Of a stretch of 64,000 nt of DNA, positions 1-8,816 are shown one piece after another; position 1 is the stretch's first letter, and the number at the start of each line of letters is the position of its first letter. The DNA lies in contig NZ_CP031219.1 of the NCBI RefSeq assembly GCF_003346775.1, forward strand, positions 2,294,001 through 2,358,000, given 5' to 3'. Source of the DNA: Malaciobacter mytili LMG 24559. Lineage in GTDB: Bacteria > Campylobacterota > Campylobacteria > Campylobacterales > Arcobacteraceae. The notes under the pieces are model-generated. The model searched no databases. It was not told the DNA's origin and saw nothing but the letters and a program-made list of their open reading frames with translations. Made by a program: the position numbers and the translations under genes.

Positions 1-380
1 CCCTCTTCAAGGCCAAAAGCACTTACAATGATTTTTGGTACATGTGAGATAAATTTTCCTTCACTTGGCTCAAAATATGGTTTTGGAATAGTAAAGAATT
101 TATAAATACCTGGTCTTTTTATATTGTAAGTTGTACTCCAAGCAAGGTTATCAAATCTTTTTATCTCTTTTAACTCTAAAGCATTATTTTTACTATTTAA
201 AAATATTCCTTCTGGTTTTTCCATATGCATACCACTTTGCTCAAAGGGATGAATAAACATAGCTTCTATATTAAGCTTACTATTTTTTTTATCACTAATA
301 TTATCTGTATTTGGTATAAGTGTTAAAAAATGTGCTTTTGCAAAAATTGCAAAAAGAATTAAAAGTAAAAAATTCTTCAT
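1..380 (-). CDS. DUF4198 family periplasmic protein, 3' end missing
   Basis: The reading frame runs off the left edge, so only about 126 N-terminal residues are present. The start ATG at 378-380 has an AAGGAA ribosome site upstream. The protein opens with MKNFLLLILFAIFAKAHF, a typical signal peptide with a cleavage site after AKA, so it is probably exported. The mature part (HFLTLIPNTDNI, then IHPFEQSGMHMEKP) resembles DUF4198 proteins, which are often linked to nickel or cobalt uptake transporters. Whether a transporter follows cannot be seen here. The family call is from memory of the motif pattern; the metal role is inference. Confidence 0.6.
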   Translation of the reverse strand, partial: MKNFLLLILFAIFAKAHFLTLIPNTDNISDKKNSKLNIEAMFIHPFEQSGMHMEKPEGIFLNSKNNALELKEIKRFDNLAWSTTYNIKRPGIYKFFTIPKPYFEPSEGKFISHVPKIIVSAFGLEE

Positions 381-771
381 ATCTACTATTCCTTGTACTA
401 AATTTAAAGTATTATATTCATATAGAAATAATATAAGTATAAATTTTTACTTTTCTTATGTATTTTTTGAACAAATTTGAATAGTTATTCGTTATATAGT
501 AAACTATTTTTTTCTTTATAAAAAAGTATTAAATATGCTTTATAGCAGATAAAAAAAGCCTAAATAAGGGATTTGTACTTAAAATATATGCAAAATTTGC
601 TTTTATTTGCTTTTTTGGCTACAATGAAAAACTTAAAGATGATTTAGGGTTTATAACCTCTTTTGTTTGCTTTTACTGTTAACTACAATTAATACTAATC
701 TCTTACCAAAGAAAGCTTTATATTAAACTTTATATATATAACTTCATAGCGAAGAAAAACAAGGACATACC
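381..771. other. Intergenic region with probable cold-shock gene leader
   Basis: No gene is seen in these 391 bases between the divergent DUF4198 and cold-shock genes. The sequence is very AT-rich. A TACAAT box at 620-625 on the plus strand is a plausible -10 element; transcription from it would give a leader of about 140 bases before the cold-shock ATG at 772. Long untranslated leaders are known for cspA-type mRNAs, where they act as temperature-responsive structures; that function here is inference. Confidence 0.4.
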
Positions 772-990
772 ATGGCAAATCAATACAATGGAACTGTAAA
801 ATGGTTCAATAGTGAAAAAGGTTTTGGATTTATCCAATTAGAAAATGAGAATAAAGAATTCTTTGTTCATTATAGTGAGATTAACTATTCAGGATATGGA
901 AGATCATCGTTAGAAGATGGGCAAAAAGTATCTTTTGAAATAGGTCAAAATGTAAAAGGTGAACAAGCTAAAAATGTTAAAATCGTATAG
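772..990 (+). CDS. Cold-shock domain protein (CspA family)
   Basis: A 72-residue single cold-shock domain, the usual family length. It has the RNA-binding motifs RNP1 (KGFGFI, residues 16-21) and an RNP2-like FFVHY (30-34), and opens with the typical GTVKWFN strand. Such proteins bind single-stranded RNA or DNA in the cytoplasm and melt mRNA structure. It is monocistronic: a long leader lies upstream, and a perfect 13-bp hairpin that includes the stop codon follows. RNP2 has Y where many family members have I, and the middle loop ([10 protein letters not shown]) is slightly long. The family call is secure; whether it is cold-induced cannot be told from sequence. Confidence 0.95.
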   Translation: MANQYNGTVKWFNSEKGFGFIQLENENKEFFVHYSEINYSGYGRSSLEDGQKVSFEIGQNVKGEQAKNVKIV

Positions 991-1012
991 TAAAATATCT
1001 ACTATACGATTT
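980..1012 (+). terminator. Hairpin overlapping the cold-shock gene stop codon
   Basis: Perfect 13-bp inverted repeat: AAATCGTATAGTA at 980-992 and its reverse complement at 1000-1012, with a 7-base loop. The stop codon TAG (988-990) lies in the 5' arm. Only a short T stretch follows, so termination may be modest. Confidence 0.6.
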
Positions 1013-1371
1013 AAATATCAAACTAAAAAGTTTGGTTCATATAAGAACTCTTAGAGATAAACAGCAATTTTATGATGAAGATAATATTGCAGAAAAACTA
1101 GATATTTCTAATGCACTATGGTCGTTATTTGGTATTATTTGGTCCTCAAGTGAGGTTTTAGCTAATTTAATATACAAATATTACTAAAACTTACTATCTT
1201 CTTGAAGAAAAATAAAATACTAAACTTAGTAAAAATAATGAAATAATATTTGTAAGAATGCAAGAAATAAAATGCTTGATTTTGGTTTTACATGTGTATC
1301 TTTTAAACCTTCAAACATAGATTATCTAGATAAACCTTATAAAGGTAAAATCTTTAAGTATATTAAAAATT
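1011..1371 (+). pseudogene. Decayed class I SAM-dependent methyltransferase
   Basis: Two disconnected coding pieces read like the ends of one methyltransferase. The N-terminal piece includes HIRTLRDKQQFYD and ALWSLFGIIWSSSEVLANL and stops at 1185-1187. An upstream stretch (FKYQTKKFGS) is in another frame, so there is a frameshift as well. The C-terminal piece, from 1272 to 1371, ends with DYLDKPYKGKIFKYIKN, a typical tail of this group. The SAM-binding centre (GxGxG region) is absent, so a large internal deletion occurred. The gene cannot make a working enzyme. Homology is judged from memory of the family. Confidence 0.6.
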
Positions 1372-1387
1372 AAAAAAAGGAGAGAAA

Positions 1388-1540
1388 ATGTCAATAATAA
1401 ATATTAGTATAAAAATTAAATATTTAGTTTTATTAAGACTTATTACAAAAGGCGAAAATTTAATTGATGCTTGTTCAAAAGCTGGACTTAGTATTCAAAC
1501 TGCTAAAGACTACTTATCTATTAAAAATATATCTTTATAA
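1388..1540 (+). CDS. Small helix-turn-helix protein, 50 aa
   Basis: A 50-codon frame with an excellent ribosome site (AAGGAG, about 6 bases before the ATG), which argues it is translated. The second half (GENLIDACSKAGLSIQTAKD) has the spacing of a DNA-binding helix-turn-helix, like those in small recombinase- or transposon-associated regulators. No other domain is present. It may be a free-standing mini-regulator or the surviving N-terminus of a longer protein. It sits between a decayed methyltransferase and the TRIC channel gene. Function is not known; no specific target site was recognised. Confidence 0.5.
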   Translation: MSIINISIKIKYLVLLRLITKGENLIDACSKAGLSIQTAKDYLSIKNISL

Positions 1541-1699
1541 TATATTTTTCAATACCCCATTTAACTACATAAACTAAAATACAATTTATCATATTTTTGT
1601 AGCTTTAAGTTTATTTTAGTTATCTCAATATTTATAAATAAATTTATTCTTTCTTATGCTTTATGGTTATACAATACGAAAATTTTTAAAGTAGGTCAA

Positions 1700-2314
1700 A
1701 TGGAAATTATATTATTTATTGAATACATAGGTATCGCATCAGCAACTCTTAGTGGTTTTTTATTTGGAGTAAAAAAAGGTTGCGATTGGCTTGGATTATT
1801 TTTGGCTGCATTTTTAACTGCACTTGGTGGAGGAATAATTAGAGATATTATGGTAGGAAGAGAAATATACTCTTTTACATACTATATGCCAATGCTTATT
1901 GTAATAACTGTTTTATTTATGTCTAGATTTTTTAAAGTTTATAAAAAAAGAGAAGAATTAGAGAAAAAATTTATTTTTATTTTTGCAGATGCTATTGACT
2001 TTATTTGTTTTTCTATTGTTGGAGCAATGGTTGCAATTGAGTTTGGGTATAATATTTTTGGTGTTGCCTTTATCGCATTTTTCAATGGTGTTGGAGGAGG
2101 TATTTTAAGAGATATTTTATTAAATGAAGTACCTTGGTTTTTAACAACAGGACTTTATGGAACAATAAGCTTTTGTGTTGGAATAATCTATTATCTTTTA
2201 TATCTAATGGATATAAATAATATCTTTGCTATTATAGTTTTACTAGCTTTTGGAATATCAATGAGAATGATTGCATATTATAAAGGTTGGCAATTACCTC
2301 CATTGAAAGATTAA
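1700..2314 (+). CDS. Trimeric intracellular cation channel (TRIC / UPF0126) family protein
   Basis: A 204-residue inner-membrane protein with about seven hydrophobic segments. It contains two copies of the family repeat, each with a kinked-helix glycine motif: GGGIIRD at residues 43-49 and GGGILRD at 132-138. Bacterial TRIC proteins form homotrimeric monovalent-cation channels. The length matches the family. It stands alone; the stop codon sits in a small hairpin (2311-2334). The physiological role in this organism is unknown. Confidence 0.85.
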   Translation: MEIILFIEYIGIASATLSGFLFGVKKGCDWLGLFLAAFLTALGGGIIRDIMVGREIYSFTYYMPMLIVITVLFMSRFFKVYKKREELEKKFIFIFADAIDFICFSIVGAMVAIEFGYNIFGVAFIAFFNGVGGGILRDILLNEVPWFLTTGLYGTISFCVGIIYYLLYLMDINNIFAIIVLLAFGISMRMIAYYKGWQLPPLKD

Positions 2315-2334
2315 GAGAAGTCTTATTCTCTTAA
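2311..2334 (+). terminator. Short hairpin at the end of the TRIC gene
   Basis: Perfect 9-bp inverted repeat, TTAAGAGAA at 2311-2319 and TTCTCTTAA at 2326-2334, enclosing the stop codon. There is no strong T-run after it, so this is a weak terminator candidate. Confidence 0.4.
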
Positions 2335-2430
2335 TCCATAAATTTAAAAATCTAATTTGTATATTTTATTAATTTAACTTTAGTTATACTATTTAAAATC
2401 ATAAGCAATAATTTTCTAAAGGGCTAACTT

Positions 2431-3555
2431 TTGTTCACATCAAAATCTATCTTTTCTATTTTAAAACAAATAATTATTAATATTAGTATATTTATATTAT
2501 TAATAATCTTTCTTGCTTTTTTATCAATCACTATTAGTTATTTATATTACTCTTTTATTAAAAAAGAACCAACTTTTGGTAAAGATTTTATTGCGTTTGA
2601 GAATAAAAATTGGTTAATTAAGTATTTTCAAGAAGTTGAAAAAGTAAAAAATCTAGTATATTATGATTCATATGTTGCTTGGAAAAGACTTCCTTTTAAA
2701 GGAGAATTGATAAATATAACAGAAGAAGGGATTAGAAAAACACCTCAACATCATAATTTAAAAGAAGATGCTAAAACCGTTTATTTTTTGGGAGGTAGTA
2801 CTATGTGGGGGCTTGGTTCAAGTGATAAACAAACAATTCCTGCATATTTTTCTAAATATTCAAAAGGAAATTTTAAGACAGTAAATTTAGCAGAACCAGG
2901 ATACTCTTCCTTTCAAGAATATATTACACTAAGTATTAAACTAGCAAAAGGAGGAACTCCAGACTTAGTTATAATGTATGATGGAGTAAATCAAGCAATA
3001 ACATTAGTTAAAGAATTTAATCAATTTTCTCATTTTGAAGAAAAAAGTATAAAATCTGCATTGGAGATTAAAAAAATTCAAGATTTAAAGAATATTACTT
3101 ATTCTAATTACTTTTATTCAATAATAAATCCTATTTCAAAATTATTAGAAAAGATTATTAAAAAAAATAAAGAACCTCTTTTTGATTTAAATGAACAAAG
3201 AGTATATGAAAGTGCAATAGAAACAATTGAAAGTTGGGCTATGGCAAAACAAATAGCAAATAGTAAAGGCTCAAAATTTATAGCCATTTTGCAACCTGTT
3301 TCAGCAATAGGAAAGCCAAAAATTGATCATTTAAATTTAGATGAAAATTTAATAGAAACATATAAATTATTATATACAGAAATAAAAAAACTTTTAAAAA
3401 CAGAAAAGTATAAAGATATATCAAAAAGTGTTTATGACTTATCAAATATATTTAATATTGATAAGTACCTATATTATGACTATTGCCATACATCTCATGA
3501 AGGTAATAAGATTGTGGCAAAAAAAATTATTGAAATTGTAGATAAATTAAAATAA
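2431..3555 (+). CDS. Membrane-anchored SGNH/GDSL-type hydrolase or acyltransferase
   Basis: A 374-residue protein starting with TTG; AAAGGG at 2418-2423 gives a well-spaced ribosome site, which supports that start. One hydrophobic anchor covers roughly residues 12-40, and the rest should face the periplasm. The SGNH pattern is visible: block I GGSTMWG with the nucleophilic Ser, a Gly block around AEPGYSSF, an Asn block (DGVNQ), and the Asp/His block as CHTSHEGN near the C-terminus. SGNH proteins of this build transfer or remove acyl groups on glycans, often beside an MBOAT protein. It faces, convergently, an MBOAT/SGNH gene set. Substrate unknown. Confidence 0.7.
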   Translation: MFTSKSIFSILKQIIINISIFILLIIFLAFLSITISYLYYSFIKKEPTFGKDFIAFENKNWLIKYFQEVEKVKNLVYYDSYVAWKRLPFKGELINITEEGIRKTPQHHNLKEDAKTVYFLGGSTMWGLGSSDKQTIPAYFSKYSKGNFKTVNLAEPGYSSFQEYITLSIKLAKGGTPDLVIMYDGVNQAITLVKEFNQFSHFEEKSIKSALEIKKIQDLKNITYSNYFYSIINPISKLLEKIIKKNKEPLFDLNEQRVYESAIETIESWAMAKQIANSKGSKFIAILQPVSAIGKPKIDHLNLDENLIETYKLLYTEIKKLLKTEKYKDISKSVYDLSNIFNIDKYLYYDYCHTSHEGNKIVAKKIIEIVDKLK

Positions 3556-3562
3556 TAAGAAC

Positions 3563-3582
3563 TAACTATTTTTAAATAGTTA
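3563..3582. terminator. Weak hairpin between convergent genes
   Basis: Inverted repeat TAACTATT (3563-3570) and AATAGTTA (3575-3582) between two converging genes; it overlaps the last codons of the leftward gene. AT-only stem apart from one GC pair per arm, so low confidence. Confidence 0.3.
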
Positions 3583-4591
3583 AATGTAAAAATATATTAG
3601 TTTTATCTTTATATGTTTTATAATTAACTTTATATTTTTTTTCGTTTTTAATAGAATTAATTATAAATGAATTTACAGTTTCATTATAATGTATAAAATC
3701 ATAGTATAAATTAGTATTTGTTATTAATTCAATATTATTTTGAAAATCATATAATTCCACATTATTATATTCTAATAAAGTTTTTGCAATATAATATTTA
3801 AAGTCCATCGTTGTTTTTAATTGAGAATTTCTATTTAAATATTTAAATAAATTTATTGAATATGGTGGATAAAATATTATAAATTTTATTTGAGGATTTT
3901 TTTTAATAATAGAAAGAATATTAAAATTAAAAGATTCTTTTAATTGTTCTAATTTATAACTATTTTTATTAAAGAGTTTATATAAGTTTTTTTCAAGTAA
4001 TAAATCAACTCCATTATTAGATGCTTCAAGAAAATACATAGTATTAAAATCAAATTTGGGATCATTTGAATAATAATAGCTTCTAAATAGACTTTTTAAT
4101 GATTCTTTTAATATATCAAAAGAGACTAAATATTTAAAATCATTGAAAATATTATTATCATAAAGATATTTTGGAAAATCCATATTATTATAATTTAATC
4201 TATCAATTTTACCACTAAATGAAAAAACATCTAATCCCAAAAATATTGTTTTTATATTTTTATTATTTTCTAATACACTATTTAATGTGATAAAATATTC
4301 ATAAGCACTACCATTGCTTATTCTAAGTTTAATAGGATTTTCTATAATAGTTTTTAATTCATCTATTTTAAAATTTGCAATCATTGAACTACCAATAGCT
4401 ATAGAGTCATAATTATATGTTTTTATCATTCCTGAATTTAAATATCTTGAAAAACTACTATTATAATAAACTTTATAAAGTTTTGCCTGTCTATATTGCT
4501 GAAAAGGGTCTATAATATAATTAAAAAGTCCAATAATAGGGATAATCATCAAGAAAAGAAACCAATATTTTATCCATTTTTTCTCACTCAC
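3572..4591 (-). CDS. SGNH-like membrane-associated protein, MBOAT partner
   Basis: A 339-residue protein with one N-terminal membrane segment (WFLFLMIIPIIGLFNYIID). The SGNH fold is suggested by AIGSSMIANF, with a Ser in the nucleophile position, and a C-terminal YYDFIHYNE that supplies Asp and His. It lies 9 bp downstream of an MBOAT gene and ends the leftward unit. MBOAT/SGNH pairs such as AlgI with AlgJ/AlgX, PatA/PatB and DltB/DltD O-acylate extracytoplasmic polymers; by analogy this would be the transfer subunit. It resembles in layout the protein encoded at 20156-21166. The acyl donor and acceptor are unknown. Confidence 0.6.
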   Translation of the reverse strand: MSEKKWIKYWFLFLMIIPIIGLFNYIIDPFQQYRQAKLYKVYYNSSFSRYLNSGMIKTYNYDSIAIGSSMIANFKIDELKTIIENPIKLRISNGSAYEYFITLNSVLENNKNIKTIFLGLDVFSFSGKIDRLNYNNMDFPKYLYDNNIFNDFKYLVSFDILKESLKSLFRSYYYSNDPKFDFNTMYFLEASNNGVDLLLEKNLYKLFNKNSYKLEQLKESFNFNILSIIKKNPQIKFIIFYPPYSINLFKYLNRNSQLKTTMDFKYYIAKTLLEYNNVELYDFQNNIELITNTNLYYDFIHYNETVNSFIINSIKNEKKYKVNYKTYKDKTNIFLHLTI

Positions 4592-4600
4592 AAATTATCC

Positions 4601-6070
4601 TTAGAAATTAAAATAAATAAATTCTGAAAACTTATTTAGTGATAATATACTACAAGAAAAAAGTATCACACTAATTATTAAAGTTTTATAGTTTAATTTA
4701 AAATTATCTCGTAACTGCATACTATTATTAAAAAATAAAACTACAATAAAAGCAGAAAGTAACCACAAAATAATATATTTATCTGCATTTATATTTTCAA
4801 AAAGATATCCAAAAGTAATATTATAATCTTTTAAAAAATAAAAACTTGAAGATAAAAATGATGGTAAAATTATACCATTAAAACCAAACATACCTTTTAT
4901 TACTTTTATAGCATCTGCCCATTCATTTGCTCTAAAAAATATAATAGAAATTACAAAGGTATTAAAAGTTAGCACCCAGCCTATGTATTTATGTATTTTT
5001 ATTTTAAACTTTTTCTTCCATATTTGATTAATTACAAGTGCTATAGCATTTATAAATCCAAATATTATAAATAACCAACTTGCTCCATGCCAAAGTCCAG
5101 AAATTAACATACTTAAAAAAATTGCTAGTAAAGCTTTTGAAAAACTATAAGTTCCTAATAAATTTAAAATAGGCTTAAATATATATTTATTTATAAAGCT
5201 TGATAATGTAATATGCCATCTATTCCAAAACTGTGTTATTGAAGTTGCTTTATATGGAGAATTGAAGTTTATAGGTAATTTTATATTAAATAGAAGTGCC
5301 AAACCTATTGCCATATCAGAATATGCACTAAAATCAAAATATAATTGAAATGCATAAGCATATGCAGTAGCCCAAGCTTCAAAAAAAGTCAATGTAATAG
5401 AGGTATCAAATCCTATATTTGCCCATTTTGCGAAAGTATCAGCAATAATTACTTTTTTAAATAATCCAATTGAAAAAATAAAAATACCTAAAACAATATT
5501 TTGATAATTGATTACTTTATTTCGTATATTAGAAAATTGTGGCATTACTTCTTTATGATGTACAATTGGACCTGCAATTAACTGAGGAAAAAAAGAGACA
5601 AATATTCCATAGTTTAATAAACTATACTCTTTTATTTCATATCTAAAAGAATCAACTAAATATGCTATTTGTTGAAAAGTAAAAAAAGATATTGCTAAAG
5701 GAAGTGCTAAATTTAACAACTCTTTATTTAAATTAAATACAAAATTAAAATTTTCAATAAAAAAGTCACTATATTTAAAGTAACCTAATAAAGCAATATT
5801 TCCTATTATACCTATGGCTAATAATTGTTTTCGAACCAATTGCTTAAATCTATTTTTTTTACATAAAGAAGAGCCTATTAAAAAATTAAATAATATTGAA
5901 GATAAAATCAAAGGTAAATAAATAATATTCCACCAACTATAAAAAAATAAAGAGCTAAGAAGTAAAAAAACTTTTGATAAAAGTGTTAATCTTTTTTTAT
6001 TTAAATAAAAATATATAAAAAAAGATATAGGTAAAAATAAAAATATAAACTCATAACTATTAAATAACAT
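4601..6070 (-). CDS. MBOAT-family membrane O-acyltransferase (AlgI-like)
   Basis: A 489-residue polytopic inner-membrane protein, the normal size for AlgI/PatA-type MBOATs. It shows family motifs AYSDMAIGLALL, FNSPYKATSITQFWNRWHITL and SGLWHGASW; the His of the WHGA motif is the expected catalytic residue. These enzymes move acyl groups, usually acetyl, across the membrane for modification of exported glycans. It is flanked by two SGNH-like genes (6078-7142 and 3572-4591) on the same strand with gaps under 10 bp, so the three form one acylation module. The specific target is not determinable. Confidence 0.9.
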   Translation of the reverse strand: MLFNSYEFIFLFLPISFFIYFYLNKKRLTLLSKVFLLLSSLFFYSWWNIIYLPLILSSILFNFLIGSSLCKKNRFKQLVRKQLLAIGIIGNIALLGYFKYSDFFIENFNFVFNLNKELLNLALPLAISFFTFQQIAYLVDSFRYEIKEYSLLNYGIFVSFFPQLIAGPIVHHKEVMPQFSNIRNKVINYQNIVLGIFIFSIGLFKKVIIADTFAKWANIGFDTSITLTFFEAWATAYAYAFQLYFDFSAYSDMAIGLALLFNIKLPINFNSPYKATSITQFWNRWHITLSSFINKYIFKPILNLLGTYSFSKALLAIFLSMLISGLWHGASWLFIIFGFINAIALVINQIWKKKFKIKIHKYIGWVLTFNTFVISIIFFRANEWADAIKVIKGMFGFNGIILPSFLSSSFYFLKDYNITFGYLFENINADKYIILWLLSAFIVVLFFNNSMQLRDNFKLNYKTLIISVILFSCSILSLNKFSEFIYFNF

Positions 6071-6077
6071 CTAAATC

Positions 6078-7142
6078 TCAATCTAAAAGTTTTGTATTTA
6101 ATATATAATTAGCTATTACTTCGTTACCTTTTGAAGTATGATGATAAAAATATAATTCTTTAATAGGTTTATTGTTAATTCTTGTTGCATTATATGTATC
6201 AATATATTCAATACCTAATTTTTTTAGTTTACTTAATAGATATTTTTTTTCTTCACTTATTATTTCATTCTCATCCCCACCATATTGTAATAAAAATATT
6301 TTTTTATAAGGCATTTTAGAAAACTCAGTTAATACAAAATCAATAATCTCTTCTTTACTTAATGCATCTTTATATGTTCTATCTAGTCTTTTTTGATAAC
6401 CTTGAATTTGTTTCGTAAATAAAAGTCTTATAAAGTGAGAATATTCTGATAGTGTAATAAAAATATTTTTATTAGTCTGCACTGAACTATATTTTGATCC
6501 TATTATATCTAAGTCATTTTTACTAGGACAAAAATATTTTATAATATTATTTTCATTTTTATAAAGTGCAGTAGAAGGAAAACCTGAATAAAAGTCATAA
6601 GTATCTCTAATAAAATCAAAGCCCACTAAGGTTTGTAATATAACTAGTTTAGGAGTAATATTATATTCATCAATAAATGTTTTAAGTCTTAATAAGCTTT
6701 GAGCTGTCCCATAACCACCAACACCTAAATTATAAATATTATATCCTGCTTTTTGTAAATATGCTGGCCAAGTTTCATCATCATTTACTTGATTACCAAA
6801 TACAAAAGAATCACCAGCTATTAAAATAGGATTATTTTTATCTATACTTTTTTCTATTCCTTTTCTAAATCCAAGTTCGTTTATGGTTAAAATTGATGAA
6901 TTCCAATTTTGTAAATCTACTTTAAAATGTATATTTTTAATAGGAACATATCCTAAAGTAGGTGAATATTCAATAATACTACGATATTTATCCATTATAA
7001 TTAAAGGTGGATTTCTTAAAAAAGATAACTCCATTTTATTAGTTATCATTAAATAAATTCGAGTAGAAAACTCTAAAAATATCAAACCTATAATAAGAAA
7101 AAAAACATTTATTCCTATTAATTTAACTACATTTTTAATCAA
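6078..7142 (-). CDS. SGNH/GDSL hydrolase-family protein with N-terminal anchor
   Basis: 354 residues; an N-terminal membrane segment (about residues 8-28) then a periplasmic SGNH domain. Visible blocks are AGDSFVFG with the nucleophilic Ser, the Gly block LGVGGYGTAQS, and HHTSKGNEVIA for the C-terminal catalytic His region. The HHTSKGN block is close to the HTSHEGN block of the protein at 2431-3555, so the two may be related. It lies 7 bp upstream of the MBOAT gene. A probable role is acyl transfer to, or trimming from, a surface glycan; inference from context. Confidence 0.7.
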   Translation of the reverse strand: MIKNVVKLIGINVFFLIIGLIFLEFSTRIYLMITNKMELSFLRNPPLIIMDKYRSIIEYSPTLGYVPIKNIHFKVDLQNWNSSILTINELGFRKGIEKSIDKNNPILIAGDSFVFGNQVNDDETWPAYLQKAGYNIYNLGVGGYGTAQSLLRLKTFIDEYNITPKLVILQTLVGFDFIRDTYDFYSGFPSTALYKNENNIIKYFCPSKNDLDIIGSKYSSVQTNKNIFITLSEYSHFIRLLFTKQIQGYQKRLDRTYKDALSKEEIIDFVLTEFSKMPYKKIFLLQYGGDENEIISEEKKYLLSKLKKLGIEYIDTYNATRINNKPIKELYFYHHTSKGNEVIANYILNTKLLD

Positions 7143-7308
7143 AAGAAAACTCTTTTTGTAAAATAAGTTGTTTCATAAAATTATTTTTGATGCTATGCTT
7201 CCTAAAAATTATTTGAATATAAATTTTTATAAAAATTAAATTGCAGTATATAATAAACTATTTAAAACTTATATAATTTTAATTAATAATCTAATTTATA
7301 AAAAAATT

Positions 7309-8151
7309 TCATATATTAAATAAATTTTTTATATATCTTTTTGTATATCTTGCATAATAATAAAAATTTGTCCAAAAAATTGATCCACCATTTTCAAAAG
7401 AGGATTCACGCACTTCTTTTATACCTTTAAAGTATTGAATATGAGAATTACCATCTAATGTAAAATAAGTAATTATATTTTCATTATATTTCCCTTTTAA
7501 TCCTTTTTTATACAATCTAAGTAACCAATCATAATCAGGTGCAACTTTTTTATTTAAATTATAAAAACCAACTATATCTAAGCACTCTTTTTTAAAAACA
7601 ATAGTTGGTTGATTTATCCTTGGCATAGTATATGAAATTTTTTTATAATAATACTTATCACCTTTTATCTTATGATTATACTCATTATAAGGTTTGCCTA
7701 TAAACATATCCCCAAAAACAAAAGCACTATTATTATCAAAAGTTTCTACTGCTATTTTTATAAAATCACTATTTACAAAATCATCCGCATTTAATAAAAA
7801 TATATAATCACCTTTTGCAATTTTAAAACCTTTATTTATTCCTTCTGTTGCACTTTCATCTTTTTGTGATAACCAAAAGCTAATATAAGCTTCATTTTTT
7901 TTAATAATATTAATTGTATTATCTGTTGATTCTCCATCAATTAATATATATTCTATATTTTTATAAGTTTGATTAATAACAGAATCAATAGTTTTTTGTA
8001 TAGTTTTTTCTGCATTTCTACAAACTGTAATAATTGTAACTAGTGGTAAATCTTTATTATATTTTACATCTTCTTTTAAATATTTGCCACCTTTTAATAA
8101 AGTATCATCTTTTATATATGTACTTAAATCATTATAAATATTATTCGTCAA
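7309..8151 (-). CDS. Family 2 glycosyltransferase
   Basis: 280 residues beginning with TTG, supported by AGAGGAAAAG upstream. The N-terminal two thirds are a GT-A fold: strand plus nucleotide-binding VTIITVCRNAEKT, IDGESTDNT, then the metal-binding region LLNADDF, and a later PDYDWLLRLYKKG acceptor segment. No membrane segment, so cytoplasmic. It would add one sugar from a nucleotide-sugar donor to a growing glycan or lipid carrier. It sits 37 bp after the cyclase gene; a 166-bp AT-rich gap separates it from the acylation module. It is the only glycosyltransferase in the locus, which argues against a complete polysaccharide assembly cluster here. Confidence 0.85.
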   Translation of the reverse strand: MTNNIYNDLSTYIKDDTLLKGGKYLKEDVKYNKDLPLVTIITVCRNAEKTIQKTIDSVINQTYKNIEYILIDGESTDNTINIIKKNEAYISFWLSQKDESATEGINKGFKIAKGDYIFLLNADDFVNSDFIKIAVETFDNNSAFVFGDMFIGKPYNEYNHKIKGDKYYYKKISYTMPRINQPTIVFKKECLDIVGFYNLNKKVAPDYDWLLRLYKKGLKGKYNENIITYFTLDGNSHIQYFKGIKEVRESSFENGGSIFWTNFYYYARYTKRYIKNLFNI

Positions 8152-8188
8152 TTAACTTTTCCTCTTTTTTTATAATTTTTATACTTAA

Positions 8189-8812
8189 CTATGTAGAATA
8201 AACAAAACAAGGTACACCATCTGCTTCATTTATAAGTAAAGGACCAACAATTATTTTATTTGGTTTTGAATTTAGTTTATTTAGTTTCATATCTTCAAGT
8301 AGTAAAATATTATTTTTGCATAAAAATTCTATATGTGCTTTTCTTCCCATTTGTCTATCAAGATAGCTAGAGATAGAAAGCATATCAAAACCTAATACTC
8401 TAAGGTTTTTAAATTTTTTTCTTAATATATTTGCTAAGATAGGTTTTACTATTGGTTGTTCCATAATATACTTTTTAGTTCCTCTATACTCTTCAAAACC
8501 TGTTTTAACAATCAATATTTCAATATTGCAATCAAGTAAATCTAATTTAGAAACTAATTGATCAAATGAAGACTCAATAAAACCTACATTATTAAATAAC
8601 CAAAAATCATCATTATAATTATTTAGACTTTTTCCATTATTACAAAAATGCTTAGGAAAATCAATATGCGTACCAATATGATTGGACATATTTATAAAAA
8701 GTGAATTAGAAGTAGCACCTTCACTTATAGAAGAAGATTTAATAATACTAATTTGTTCTTTTTTATTGCCATAAACTGGAGAATCATTATCTATAATATG
8801 CGATAATATCAT
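8189..8812 (-). CDS. Cyclase-family metal-dependent hydrolase (kynurenine formamidase fold)
   Basis: 207 residues with the signature metal-binding motif HIGTHIDFPKHF (family pattern HxGTHxDxPxH), followed by the conserved regions around KTGFE and GFDMLSIS. Members hydrolyse amides or lactones, arylformamidase being the best known, but many sit in sugar or antibiotic clusters with unknown substrates. The gene starts 4 bp after the epimerase stop codon, so it is co-translated with the sugar-modifying genes. No tryptophan-degradation genes are near, so a kynurenine role is unlikely. It may open or close a lactone made by the adjacent dehydrogenase or transketolase product; inference. Confidence 0.75.
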   Translation of the reverse strand: MILSHIIDNDSPVYGNKKEQISIIKSSSISEGATSNSLFINMSNHIGTHIDFPKHFCNNGKSLNNYNDDFWLFNNVGFIESSFDQLVSKLDLLDCNIEILIVKTGFEEYRGTKKYIMEQPIVKPILANILRKKFKNLRVLGFDMLSISSYLDRQMGRKAHIEFLCKNNILLLEDMKLNKLNSKPNKIIVGPLLINEADGVPCFVYST

Positions 8813-8816
8813 CTAC

